A stretch of 64,000 bases of DNA from Burkholderia latens (lineage in GTDB: Bacteria; Pseudomonadota; Gammaproteobacteria; Burkholderiales; Burkholderiaceae), in the NCBI RefSeq assembly GCF_902499045.1, contig NZ_CABVPL010000010.1, positions 1 to 64,000 of the forward strand. Reading direction: 5' to 3'. Shown here in pieces: positions 8,834-17,781 of the stretch (position 1 is the stretch's first letter; each line of letters opens with the position of its first letter). A model generated the notes under the pieces. That model was not told the origin of the DNA, made no database searches, and saw only the letters and a program-made list of their open reading frames with translations. Position numbers and translations under genes: made by a program.

Positions 8834-9466
8834 ATGAACATCGTCAACGTGTGGCAGCGCGACTTCCTGCTGTCGATCGTGCGGCTCGTCGCCGGCGCGT
8901 ATCCGGTCTGGCATCAGGCGCCGCCGTCGCCGACGCAGAAGATCTACTTCTCGAACCACACGAGCCACATCGACACGCTCGCGATCCTCGCCGCGCTGCC
9001 GCGCGACGTGCGCGCGGTCGTGCGGCCCGTCGCGGCGCGCGACTACTGGGACAGCGGCGACCTGAAGCGGCACATCGCGCAGAAGCTGCTGAACGTCGTG
9101 CTGATCGACCGTCACCGCGAAAGCGGCGGCGACCCGTTGGACCCGGTGCGCGACGCACTGCGGCAAGGCCACTCGATCATCATCTTCCCGGAAGGTACGC
9201 GCGGCGCCGACGTGTTGCCGCAGCCGTTCAAGAGCGGCCTGTTCCATCTCGCGACCGAGTTTCCGGACGTCGCGCTTGCGCCGGTCTACCTGGAGAACCT
9301 GCAGCGGATCATGCCGAAGGGCACGATCTGGCCGGTGCCGCTGATCTGCAAGGTGCACTTCGGCGCGAACGAAGCGCTCGGCGCCGGCGAAGACAAGCCG
9401 ACCTTCCTCGCCCGCATGCGCGACGCGATCGTCGCGCTCGCGCCGCCGCAGCGGCCGGCCGGCTGA
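8834..9466 (+). CDS. 1-acyl-sn-glycerol-3-phosphate acyltransferase-like protein (PlsC family)
   Basis: 210 residues. The start at 8834 is chosen because CAGGAGG lies 10 nt before it, whereas an upstream ATG at 8735 would add a low-complexity Arg/Pro/Gly leader. Acyltransferase block I is NHTSHID (His42, Asp47, the HX4D motif) and block III is FPEGTR (residues 118-123). The family transfers an acyl chain to lysophosphatidic acid at the membrane. It is followed after 36 nt by the CdsA-like gene, so the pair could make phosphatidic acid and then CDP-diacylglycerol for the divergently encoded CDP-alcohol transferase. Confidence 0.9.
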   Translation: MNIVNVWQRDFLLSIVRLVAGAYPVWHQAPPSPTQKIYFSNHTSHIDTLAILAALPRDVRAVVRPVAARDYWDSGDLKRHIAQKLLNVVLIDRHRESGGDPLDPVRDALRQGHSIIIFPEGTRGADVLPQPFKSGLFHLATEFPDVALAPVYLENLQRIMPKGTIWPVPLICKVHFGANEALGAGEDKPTFLARMRDAIVALAPPQRPAG

Positions 9467-9502
9467 ACGGGGCGCCCTTCTCTTTCCTTTCCGGATCTCT
9501 TC

Positions 9503-10432
9503 ATGCGAACTCTCTTCTGGGAACTCGTCGCGGGCGTCACCGGCGTGCTCGCGCTCGCGACCGTGATCGGCGCGATCCTCGGCGCGCGCAGCGGCGGCAC
9601 GAATGCGACGATCGTCAACCTGAACCAGCGCATCCGCGCGTGGTGGGCGATGATCGCGATCATGGTCATCGCGATCAGTCTCGGCAACAACGTCACGTAC
9701 TTCGTGTTCGCGCTGCTGTCGTATCTGACGCTGCGCGAATTCATCACGCTCACGCCGACGACCGCGAGCGACCATACGACGCTGTTCATCGCGTTCTTCA
9801 TCGCGATTCCGGTGCAGTATCTGCTGCTCGCGATCAACTGGTACGGGATGTATTCGATCTTCGTGCCAGTGCACCTGTTCTTCGCGATGTCACTGGTGTC
9901 GGCGCTCACGCAGGACACGCGCGAATTCCTGAGCCGCAACGCGAAGATCAACTGGGCGCTGATGGTGTGCGTGTACGGGCTGAGCCATGCGCCGGCCGTG
10001 CTGATCCTCGACATTCCGCGCTACGCGGGGCAGAACGCGCTGCTGCTGTTCTTCTTCCTGTTCGTCGTGCAGATCAGCGACGTGCTGCAGTACGTGGTCG
10101 GCAAGCTGTTCGGACGCCGCAAGATCGCGCCGCGGCTGTCGCCGTCGAAGACGGTCGAAGGCTTCATCGGCGGCGGCCTGCTCGCGACGCTGTGCGGCGC
10201 GTCGCTGTATCGCGTGACGCCGTTCGGCTTCGGCGCGGCGTTCGGGATCTCGCTCGCGATCGTGATCGCGGGCTTCGTCGGCGGCCTCGTGCTGTCGGCG
10301 GTGAAACGCTCGCTCGGCACGAAGGACTGGGGCTCGATGATCGCGGGCCACGGCGGGATGCTCGATCGCGTCGACTCGGTCTGCTTCGCCGCGCCGGTGT
10401 TCTTCCACCTCGTGCGTTATCTGTACGTGTGA
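9503..10432 (+). CDS. Phosphatidate cytidylyltransferase-like protein (CdsA family, YnbB-like)
   Basis: 309 residues with about eight hydrophobic segments. The C-terminal CdsA signature is complete: SAVKRSLGTKDWG, then GHGGMLDRVD (about 268-292). The reaction is CTP plus phosphatidate to CDP-diacylglycerol. Size and neighbours match E. coli YnbB (298 residues), a paralogue of the essential CdsA, so this is probably a second, pathway-specific enzyme. The gene ends 124 nt before the convergent chemoreceptor gene. Confidence 0.9.
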   Translation: MRTLFWELVAGVTGVLALATVIGAILGARSGGTNATIVNLNQRIRAWWAMIAIMVIAISLGNNVTYFVFALLSYLTLREFITLTPTTASDHTTLFIAFFIAIPVQYLLLAINWYGMYSIFVPVHLFFAMSLVSALTQDTREFLSRNAKINWALMVCVYGLSHAPAVLILDIPRYAGQNALLLFFFLFVVQISDVLQYVVGKLFGRRKIAPRLSPSKTVEGFIGGGLLATLCGASLYRVTPFGFGAAFGISLAIVIAGFVGGLVLSAVKRSLGTKDWGSMIAGHGGMLDRVDSVCFAAPVFFHLVRYLYV

Positions 10433-10556
10433 TGGATCGGGCGGCGCGATGCCGGCCGTTTCCGCGTTTGCAGGATCAATGTCCTGCGCGCAACGCCGTC
10501 GGCACGATGCGGCGGCCGCCCATACCGTCACCCTGCGTCGAGCGACAACTCCCCGC

Positions 10557-12386
10557 TCACCCCACCCCCGCCTCGGCCGCCTGCGCGCGAGCCAGCTTGA
10601 ATTCGCCGACCATTTCCGCGAGCTGCGCCGCCTGTTCGCGCAGCAGCGCGGCAGCGGCCGCCGACTCCTCGACGAGCGCGGCGTTCTGCTGTGTCGAATG
10701 ATCGAGTTGCGACACGGCCTGATTGACCTGCGCAAGGCCGGTGCTCTGCTCGTTCGCGGCGATCGTCATTTCGGAGATCACGCTGCTGATGCTGCGCACG
10801 CCATCGACGATTTCGTCCATCGTCGCGCCGGCCGTCTGCACGAGCCCCGAGCCGCCCTCGATCTTCTCGACCGACGACTGGATCAGCTGCTTGATTTCCT
10901 TGGCCGCCTGCGCGCTGCGCTGCGCGAGCGTGCGCACCTCGCCCGCGACCACCGCGAAGCCGCGCCCGTGCTCGTTCGCGCGCGCGGCCTCGACCGCCGC
11001 GTTCAACGCGAGGATGTTGGTCTGGAACGCGATGCCGTCGATCACGCCGATGATGTTCGAGATTTCGCTCGACGCCTTCGTGATTTCGCCCATCGTCGCG
11101 ACCACCTGGCTCACGACCTCGCCGCCGCGCACCGCGACGACCGACGCGGATTCCGCGAGCCGGTTCACCTGGGTCGCGGAGTCGGCGGAATTGCGCGCCG
11201 TGCCGGCGATCTCCTCGAGCGCGGCCGCGGTTTCCTGCAGGCTCGACGCCGCATGTTCGGTGCGGCTCGACAGATCCTGGTTGCCCTGCGCGATCTCCGC
11301 GCTCGCCACGCTCACGGATTCGCTGAATCCGCGGATCTTCAGCAGAATCGCGCTGATCTTCTCCGCGAACAGATTGAACGCGCGCGCGATTTGCGCGGCT
11401 TCGTCGGAGCCGTCGGCGTCGAGCCGCTTCGTCAGGTCTCCGCTGCCGCTCGCGACGTCGGTGAGCGCGTCGCGCACGAGCAGCACGCGCTTGAATGCCG
11501 CGTTCGTCAGCGCGCCGACCAGCGCGGCCGCCACGCACGCGACGACGAGAATCGCGATCAGCGTCGTCGCGGCGACCGCGCGCATGCCGGCCGTCACGTC
11601 CGACCGGTCGAGCGCCATCACGAGCGACCAGTCGGTGCCAGCGATCGCCTGCGCGCGCAGCAGCTTGGTCGCACCGTCGATATCGAGCGCCACCGGCTCG
11701 GACGCGGCCTGCAGGCCGGCCAGGCGCTCCGGCGTCAGATCCGGCGACAACTGGGTCGCCGGCTTCATGATCAGGTCCGTCTTCGCGCCCGCGATCACGC
11801 GCCCGCTTCGATCGACCAGGAATGCGAAGCTCGCCGGCGTCGGGTGCATCGATGCGACGATCGTACTCGCGCGCTCCATGTAGAGGCTCGCGGCCAGCAC
11901 GCCTTTCAGCGTGCCGGCGCGCATGATCGGCGCCGCGAACGCGAACGCCGGCTTGCCGGTCGACGCATCGGGATACAACGCGGTGACGACGAGCCGGCCG
12001 GCGTCGACGGCCTGCTTGTACCACGGGCGCGCGGTCGGATCGTAACCGGCCGCGAGCGGCACGTTGGACACCGCGGTGCGATCCGGCAGGCCGAGCGTGA
12101 GCACCTGGAAGCCGCCCGACTTGCCGAGCAGCGTCAGCGCCGGCAGCGGATCGCCTTCGCCGACCGTCAGCGTATCCGCGAGCGCCTGCGTCTGCTGCGC
12201 GCGGCTCGCGATCCACTCGTCGATCGCGATTGCATGGCCGGCCAGCACGGACTTCAGGTTCTGGTCGATGGTTTCGTCGTTGTGCTGCTTCACGACGTAA
12301 TACACGAGGCCGCCGGTCACGGCGAGGGCCGTGACCACGATGGCGACGCAGGTCGCCAGAATCCGGGCGCGAATCGATGACAGCAT
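10557..12386 (-). CDS. Methyl-accepting chemotaxis protein with periplasmic ligand-binding domain
   Basis: 609 residues from the ATG at 12386, preceded by CGGAGAT; the upstream extension of the frame is basic and unlike a chemoreceptor. Transmembrane 1 is near residues 8-30 ([19 protein letters not shown]), followed by a Cache-like sensor domain to about 280, transmembrane 2 ([19 protein letters not shown]), HAMP, and the signalling domain with its hairpin tip core EFQTN-like segment ([21 protein letters not shown]). No CheR-docking pentapeptide is seen at the C-terminus. The ligand is unknown; it signals through CheA/CheW encoded elsewhere. Confidence 0.95.
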   Translation of the reverse strand: MLSSIRARILATCVAIVVTALAVTGGLVYYVVKQHNDETIDQNLKSVLAGHAIAIDEWIASRAQQTQALADTLTVGEGDPLPALTLLGKSGGFQVLTLGLPDRTAVSNVPLAAGYDPTARPWYKQAVDAGRLVVTALYPDASTGKPAFAFAAPIMRAGTLKGVLAASLYMERASTIVASMHPTPASFAFLVDRSGRVIAGAKTDLIMKPATQLSPDLTPERLAGLQAASEPVALDIDGATKLLRAQAIAGTDWSLVMALDRSDVTAGMRAVAATTLIAILVVACVAAALVGALTNAAFKRVLLVRDALTDVASGSGDLTKRLDADGSDEAAQIARAFNLFAEKISAILLKIRGFSESVSVASAEIAQGNQDLSSRTEHAASSLQETAAALEEIAGTARNSADSATQVNRLAESASVVAVRGGEVVSQVVATMGEITKASSEISNIIGVIDGIAFQTNILALNAAVEAARANEHGRGFAVVAGEVRTLAQRSAQAAKEIKQLIQSSVEKIEGGSGLVQTAGATMDEIVDGVRSISSVISEMTIAANEQSTGLAQVNQAVSQLDHSTQQNAALVEESAAAAALLREQAAQLAEMVGEFKLARAQAAEAGVG

Positions 12387-12681
12387 GATGACAATGATCT
12401 CCGTTGCCGCGTTGTTCGAGTAATCAATGGGTGCTCGCTGTCGTTCTATCGGCCGCCGGCCGCGCATCTTGAGGTTAGACTGGTCAGACCAATGAAAAAA
12501 AGCGCGACCCGCGGCCCGGATCCATATAGCGGCCGGTGTTTACGCGTTGGCGGGCCTCGAAATCCGGCGGTTCGGCGCAAACCCGGTCGTACCGGTACCC
12601 ACCTCCGCCACGCCCCCGGCATCGACCATGAAACCGAAGCGCGACGTCGTCCCGCTCGCCGGACGCGACGGCATCACGCGA
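12387..12681. other. Intergenic region between the chemoreceptor and AtuA genes
   Basis: About 295 bases with no supported gene. The chemoreceptor promoter should lie at 12390-12480 on the minus strand. The rest shows only antisense or chance frames. Confidence 0.4.
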
Positions 12682-12993
12682 TCACGCCGGCTCCGGCACG
12701 TCGATCGCCAGCAGCGCCGAGCTGACCGACTTCCCGTGCGCATCGAGCGCAAGCGAGCGCGTGACGCCGCCGCCGAGCGCATCGCGCAGCACGAAGTTGA
12801 ACGCGGCAAGCGCCGGCAGCTCGTAGCGCACGACATCGCCGTGCACGATGCCGGCCAGCCACGCCTTCACCGCCGGCGCATCCAGATGCGCGCGCAGGTG
12901 TTCGTAGTGCCGCGGATCGCGGCAGATGACCGACACGTTCAGCGTATTGCCCTTGTCGCCGGTGCGCGCATGCGCCAGTTCACGCAGTTGCAT
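12682..12993 (-). CDS. AtuA-related small protein (C-terminal partner of AtuA)
   Basis: 103 residues (MQLRELAHARTGDKGNTLN, then SVICRDPRHYEHLRAHLDA). The start at 12993 overlaps the stop of the preceding AtuA gene as ATGA. In many organisms this domain is fused to the C-terminus of AtuA (DUF1446) proteins; here the two are separate but coupled, and so probably form one complex. The same strand holds a much longer frame up to 14229, but it overlaps AtuA and has no family sense. Confidence 0.85.
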   Translation of the reverse strand: MQLRELAHARTGDKGNTLNVSVICRDPRHYEHLRAHLDAPAVKAWLAGIVHGDVVRYELPALAAFNFVLRDALGGGVTRSLALDAHGKSVSSALLAIDVPEPA

Positions 12994-14354
12994 CACGCCT
13001 CCACGAATGAAAACGACGGCGTCACGACCGCACGCGGCAGCAGCACCGACTGCACCGCGATCACCTCGCGCGTCGACTTGAACGCACCGCCGCCGCCGGC
13101 CGGCCCGTTCGTATAAAGCGTCTCGACTTCGTTGCCGATGCGCGCGGCCTCGGCCGCCGTCGCCGCGCGGCCCGCGACCCGCACGCGGACTTCGGCCGGC
13201 TCGCCATGCACGGCGGGCGTCGCATCGCCGTACAGCGCATCGACGCCGATCAGATCGAAGCGCAGCTCGGTCGCGGCGACGCCGGTCAGCGCAAGCCGCT
13301 CGCGGACGATGTCGAGCGCGAGCCGCGCACGCGCCAGCGCACCGGGGCCGCCGTACGAGATCTGCCCTTCGCCGATCCAGCCGTCGACGTACGCGACGGA
13401 CACTTTCAGCGTATCGGTGCGCGCGCTGCCGCGCCCGCCCGTCACGCGCACGCGGTCCGGCGCCTCCTCGGCGACGGCGACCCGCGTGAAATCCGCGACG
13501 ACGTCGGGCTGCAGATAGCGCGCCGGATCGTGGATCTCGTACAGCAGCTGTTCCTTGCAGGTCGCCGCACTCACGCGGCCGCCCGCGTGCGGCACCTTCG
13601 TGATCACGACCGAGCCGTCGGCCGAGACCTCGCCGATCGGAAAGCCGAGCCGCGCCAGATTCGGCACGTCCTTGTAGCCGGGGTCGGCGAAATAGCCGCC
13701 CGTCACCTGTCCCGCGCATTCGAGCAGATGGCCGACGACCGTCGCCTGGCCGAGCGTGTCCCAGTCGTCCATCCGCCAGCCGAACGCGTGGATCAGCGGC
13801 GCGGCGAAAAGCGACGGATCGGCGACGCGCCCGGTCAGCACGACGTCCGCGCCGGCCGCGAGCGCATCGACGATCGGCGCGGCGCCGAGATACGCGTTGG
13901 CGGACACGACGCGCTCGCGATACGCGGCGACTTCGTCGCCCGATTCCTCGAAGCGCAACGCGCCGCGCAGCACGATGTCGAGCACGTCGTCGCCTTCGAC
14001 CGCCGCGACCTTCAGCCCCGCGATACCGAGCGACTGCGCGATCTGCGCGGTACGCCGCGCGGCTGCGCGCGGGTTCGCGGCGCCCATGTTCGACACGATG
14101 CGCACACGTTTGGCCGCCGCCACCGGCAGCACCGCGTGCATGCGTGCGTCGAGCAGCGGATCGTAGCCGAGCGACGGATCCTTGCGCCGCGTCTGCTGCG
14201 CGATCGCGATCGTGCGTTCGGCGAGGCATTCGAACACCAGATAGTCGAGCTGCCCGTGTTCGGCCAGCTCGACCGCCGGCTCGATCCGGTCGCCCGAATA
14301 GCCGGCGCCCGCACCGATGCGCACGCGACGTTCGTGTAAAGGCTGTGCTGTCAT
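12993..14354 (-). CDS. Acyclic terpene utilisation AtuA family protein (DUF1446)
   Basis: 453 residues. N-terminal RVRIGAGAGYSGDRIEPAV, DYLVFECLAERT, NMGAANPRAAA and VVLTGRVADPSLFAAPL are hallmark segments of the family. AtuA was named from the acyclic terpene pathway of Pseudomonas, but most members have no proven reaction. The neighbours are a small AtuA-related gene (overlapping) and a CitMHS transporter 39 nt upstream, with a divergent LysR regulator. This suggests uptake and catabolism of an organic acid rather than terpenes. Confidence 0.92.
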   Translation of the reverse strand: MTAQPLHERRVRIGAGAGYSGDRIEPAVELAEHGQLDYLVFECLAERTIAIAQQTRRKDPSLGYDPLLDARMHAVLPVAAAKRVRIVSNMGAANPRAAARRTAQIAQSLGIAGLKVAAVEGDDVLDIVLRGALRFEESGDEVAAYRERVVSANAYLGAAPIVDALAAGADVVLTGRVADPSLFAAPLIHAFGWRMDDWDTLGQATVVGHLLECAGQVTGGYFADPGYKDVPNLARLGFPIGEVSADGSVVITKVPHAGGRVSAATCKEQLLYEIHDPARYLQPDVVADFTRVAVAEEAPDRVRVTGGRGSARTDTLKVSVAYVDGWIGEGQISYGGPGALARARLALDIVRERLALTGVAATELRFDLIGVDALYGDATPAVHGEPAEVRVRVAGRAATAAEAARIGNEVETLYTNGPAGGGGAFKSTREVIAVQSVLLPRAVVTPSFSFVEA

Positions 14355-14393
14355 GTCCGTCCCATCATCCGGCGCTCGCGCACCGGGGAAAAA

Positions 14394-15692
14394 TCAGAAA
14401 ACGCCGAGCGCGACGCACGCGATCGTCATCACGATCGACGCGCCGAACAGCAGCGGAAACGTGAACTTCTGGTGCTCGGCCAGCTCGATGCCGCACAAGC
14501 CGACGACGAGGAACGTCGCGGGCGTCAGCGGGCTGACCGGGAACCCGGTCGTCATCTGGCCGAGCAATGCCGCCTGCCCGACGTGCACGGCCGGCACGCC
14601 GAGCTGGCCGGCCACTTCAGCGATCACCGGCAGCACGCCGAAATAGAACGAATCCGGATCGAACAGCATGCTGAGCGGCATCGACGCGAGGCCGAGCGCG
14701 ACCGGGATATGGCCGGCCATCGACGGCGGCACGAAACCGACCGCGGCCTGCGCCATCGCCTTCAGCATCCCGCTGCCCTGCATGATTCCGGTGAACACGC
14801 CGGCCGCGAGCAGGATGCCGGCCATCATCAACGCCGCACGCGCATGCGCGTCGATGCGCTTTCTCTGCATGTCGACGTTCGGGTAGTTCACCATCAGCGC
14901 GACGCACAGCCCGACCATGAACATGAGCGCGGGCGGAATCTTCTCGCCCATCACGACCATCGTGCCGAGCACGACGAGCGTCAGTACCAGGTTGAACCAG
15001 AACAGGTGCGGCCTGCGCAGCGCCTGCTCGTCCGCGGTCAGCTCGCGCTTGGGCAGCGGAATCGACGCATCGTCGCGCGACAGCCCGAGCCGCTTCTCCT
15101 CGCGCCGCCCAAGCCAGTACGCGACGCCGAACACGAACACGAGCCCGATCGCCTGCACCGGAATCAGCGGATTGAACAGCGCCGACACCGGCAGGTGCAG
15201 CGACGCCGACGCGCGGATCATCGGCCCCGTCCACGGCAGGAAGTTGATCCCGGCGGCCATCGACACCGCCGCGGCCAGCACGCGCCGGTCCATCTTCAGC
15301 CGGTCGTACAGCGGCAGCACTGCGGGGATCGTCACGAGAAAGCACACGGCGCCCGAGCCGTCGAGATGGATCAGCAGCGCGAGCAGCGTCGTGCCCATCA
15401 CGATCCGCGTCGGCCGCGTGCCGACCGCGCGCAGGATGCGGTCGATGATCGGGTCGAGCGTGCCCGCATCGGTGATCGTGCCGAAATAGAGGATCGCGAA
15501 CACGAACATCCCGACCACGGGCGCGAGCCCCTTCAGCCCGTCGATCACGAATTTGCTGGTGTGCAGCCCGAAGCCGCCGATCAGCGACGCCGCGATCGGC
15601 ACGATGATCAGCGCGACGAGCGGCGACATGCGTTTGGACAGGATCGCGGCCAGCAGCACGACGATCGTGCCCAGCCCGAGTAACGGCAGCAT
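14394..15692 (-). CDS. CitMHS-family citrate/organic acid transporter
   Basis: 432 residues with about twelve transmembrane helices, within the usual CitMHS length. Signature-like stretches include LIHLDGSGAVCFLVTIPA, MAAGINFLPWTGPMIRAS and a C-terminal FPVSPLTPATFLVVGL. CitM/CitH proteins carry citrate, complexed with a divalent metal, in symport with protons; the real substrate here is unknown. First gene of the minus-strand AtuA operon and divergent from the LysR regulator, which probably controls it. Confidence 0.9.
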   Translation of the reverse strand: MLPLLGLGTIVVLLAAILSKRMSPLVALIIVPIAASLIGGFGLHTSKFVIDGLKGLAPVVGMFVFAILYFGTITDAGTLDPIIDRILRAVGTRPTRIVMGTTLLALLIHLDGSGAVCFLVTIPAVLPLYDRLKMDRRVLAAAVSMAAGINFLPWTGPMIRASASLHLPVSALFNPLIPVQAIGLVFVFGVAYWLGRREEKRLGLSRDDASIPLPKRELTADEQALRRPHLFWFNLVLTLVVLGTMVVMGEKIPPALMFMVGLCVALMVNYPNVDMQRKRIDAHARAALMMAGILLAAGVFTGIMQGSGMLKAMAQAAVGFVPPSMAGHIPVALGLASMPLSMLFDPDSFYFGVLPVIAEVAGQLGVPAVHVGQAALLGQMTTGFPVSPLTPATFLVVGLCGIELAEHQKFTFPLLFGASIVMTIACVALGVF

Positions 15693-15739
15693 CGGTGTCT
15701 CCTACCTTGTCTTTTATGGAAGACGAGCGTAAGGTCGGC

Positions 15740-15779
15740 GCAGCAATAGCACAATTGAAATGATTTGATTGCAGCAATC
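15740..15779. promoter_or_regulatory. Candidate LysR operator between CitMHS and LysR genes
   Basis: GATTGCAGCAATC at 15767-15779 is a perfect dyad (GATTGC, A, GCAATC). The octamer GCAGCAAT occurs twice as a direct repeat, at 15740 and 15771. Dyads in a divergent region are where LysR-type regulators bind, although the strict T-N11-A spacing is not met. It sits just before the LysR ATG, which would suit autorepression. Confidence 0.35.
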
Positions 15780-15789
15780 ACGAACGATT

Positions 15790-16686
15790 ATGGATCTGAA
15801 TCTTCGCGACATTCGCGCGTTCGTCACCGTCGCGCAAGCCGGCAACTTCACGCGCGCGGCCGCGCGGCTGCATTTGTCACAGCCGGCGCTGACCGTGCAG
15901 ATCCGGCGGCTCGAGGAAATCGTCGGCGCGCGGCTGTTCGACCGCAACAGCCGCAGCGTCGCGCTCACGCAGACCGGGCGCGAACTGCTGCCGCTGCTGC
16001 AGCGCTCGCTCGACGACATGGAGCGCGTGCTGCGCGACGCGCGCTCGCTCGGCGAGGGCGCGAGCGGCACGGTGCGCTTCGCGTGCCTGCCGACGTTCGC
16101 GTCCAGCCTGCTGCCGGAGCTGATCCAGTCGTTCCGGCGCGACGTCCCGCGCGCGGGCTTCGACGTTCGCGACGGTGTCGCGAGCCTCGTCACCGCGCTG
16201 GTGCGCAACGAGGAAGCCGATCTCGGGCTGACCGGCGGCGATACGTTCGACGCGTCGCTGGACGTGCTGTATGCGGGAGCGGACCGGCTCGTCGCCGTGT
16301 GTCCGAAGGATCATCCGCTCGCGCGCAAGCGGCGCGTGCGCACCGCCGACGTCGCGGCCGTGCCGCTCGTGCTGACCGCACAGGGCACGAGCGTGCGCAG
16401 CGTCGTCGACCGCGCGCTGGAAGCGGCCGGCTGCACGCCCGACATCGCGTGCGAACCGACGTACATGATGACGGCCGTCGCGATGGTGCGCGGCGGCCTC
16501 GGCGTGACGATCCTGCCCGCGACCGCGCGCGAGGTGCGCGCCGAGCCCGACCTCGTCGCGAAGCCGATCGACGATCCGGCGTTCGTGCGGCCGATCGCGC
16601 TCGTCGCGAAACGCGGGCGCACGCTGCCGCGCGTCGCGCAGGCGTTCGCCGACGTGATGCTCGCGGCATTGAAAAAGCGCGCTTGA
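15790..16686 (+). CDS. LysR-family transcriptional regulator
   Basis: 298 residues from the ATG at 15790. An in-frame TTG at 15769 would add seven residues but lies inside the candidate operator, so ATG is preferred. The N-terminal winged helix-turn-helix is typical (FVTVAQAGNFTRAAARLHL, then SQPALTVQIRRLEE), followed by a periplasmic-binding-type effector domain. Divergent from the CitMHS-AtuA operon and probably its activator in response to the substrate. Confidence 0.95.
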   Translation: MDLNLRDIRAFVTVAQAGNFTRAAARLHLSQPALTVQIRRLEEIVGARLFDRNSRSVALTQTGRELLPLLQRSLDDMERVLRDARSLGEGASGTVRFACLPTFASSLLPELIQSFRRDVPRAGFDVRDGVASLVTALVRNEEADLGLTGGDTFDASLDVLYAGADRLVAVCPKDHPLARKRRVRTADVAAVPLVLTAQGTSVRSVVDRALEAAGCTPDIACEPTYMMTAVAMVRGGLGVTILPATAREVRAEPDLVAKPIDDPAFVRPIALVAKRGRTLPRVAQAFADVMLAALKKRA

Positions 16687-16724
16687 ACCGCGCTTCGGAT
16701 GATGGAGCGGCACAGCCGCGGCGC

Positions 16725-17318
16725 TTACTGCGCGTCCGTCCGATCCGGATCGGCGTGCAGCGATTCGCCGATCGCGTAGAAGTTGCCGCCCGCGATGTAG
16801 TGCAGGCTGCGCAGCGCCGGATCGGCCGATTCGAAATACCAGTGACCGTCGCGGAACACGCGCGTGTCGGACCACGCGCCGGTCACTTCGCCGATGAACA
16901 GGTCGTAGGTCTGCTGGTTGTGCGGCTCGGGAATCAGCTTGCACGCAAGCCAGCCCGAGCAGCCGGCGACGAACGGCAGGTCGCGCCCTTCGACGTCGAA
17001 CAGCGTGACGCCCGCCTCGCGCAGCTTGTCGGGCCGCTCGGCGAGACTGCGGCTGCCGACCGCATGCGTGAGCTGCAGCTGCGCGGCCGTCGGCACCTGG
17101 ATCACGAACGCGCCGCTACGCTCGACGAGTTCGCGGGTCTTCGCGGACTTGTCGAGCACGACGGTCAGCTTCGGCGGCAGGAAGTCGAGCGCGCACGCCC
17201 ATGCGGCGGCCATCACGTTGTCGACGCCGTCGTGGCGCGCCGACACGAGCACGGTCGGGCCATGGTTGAGGAGGCGGTAGGCTTTCTTCAGCTCCACCGG
17301 TGCGATGTGACTGTCCAT
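16725..17318 (-). CDS. Flavin reductase-like (FMN-binding split-barrel) protein
   Basis: 197 residues from the ATG at 17318, with AGGGAA 8 nt upstream; the longer frame to 17465 has an improbable Arg-rich leader. The sequence (LLNHGPTVLVSARHDGVDN, AAAWACALDFLPPKLTVVL, then AHFV-type FVIQVP) matches the flavin reductase/DIM6-NTAB fold that binds FMN as a homodimer. These proteins reduce flavin with NAD(P)H or act on unknown substrates. It converges with the LysR gene and is monocistronic. Confidence 0.9.
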   Translation of the reverse strand: MDSHIAPVELKKAYRLLNHGPTVLVSARHDGVDNVMAAAWACALDFLPPKLTVVLDKSAKTRELVERSGAFVIQVPTAAQLQLTHAVGSRSLAERPDKLREAGVTLFDVEGRDLPFVAGCSGWLACKLIPEPHNQQTYDLFIGEVTGAWSDTRVFRDGHWYFESADPALRSLHYIAGGNFYAIGESLHADPDRTDAQ

Positions 17319-17781
17319 ACGGGTTCCCTGGTGAGCGGCGCGGCGCCCGCCGGCCGAAGGCCGCATTCTCGCACTCCGTGGTGGACGCCGCTGGCGGTGT
17401 GCCGTCGCCACGGCGCACGCGCAAATAACATATCTGCCCCGCCGCGCGCGATTCAATTCATTCAATAATTAATTGACGAATCGACGACAAACGCGCCGAC
17501 CGCGCGATTGAACCCGAAATCGCGCCGAATTATCTCGAATCCGGCAATACGTGCCCCGCCATATCTCAAAATTCAAATCGATTGATACGCGCCCATCAAT
17601 AATCCGAATCTCTCAATAGACCTTGCCGCAGCATCCGGCTGTCTGCTTTAGGTCACATTGGAGAATTTCATTTTTGCCGTTCGACGGCCGCTCGGTAGTC
17701 TCCTGCCATTCCGGTTTCGGGCAAGCAAACCCGGCAAATCCCGGGCAAATCCCAGGACAAACCAACACGCAAGGAGATGAC
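17319..17781. promoter_or_regulatory. Upstream region of the porin gene
   Basis: About 460 bases without a gene. The middle (17455-17670) is conspicuously A+T-rich against the surrounding DNA and probably carries the porin promoter. AAGGAGATGAC at 17771-17781 is a strong ribosome site directly before the porin ATG. Confidence 0.5.

Noticed and set aside
12682-14229. 515-codon minus-strand frame covering AtuA in another frame
   Set aside because: Only its last 103 codons make protein sense (the AtuA-related gene); the rest overlaps AtuA and is Arg-rich.
14472-15683. 403-codon plus-strand frame opposite the CitMHS gene
   Set aside because: Antisense shadow, His/Arg/Gln-rich with no helices where the true gene has twelve.
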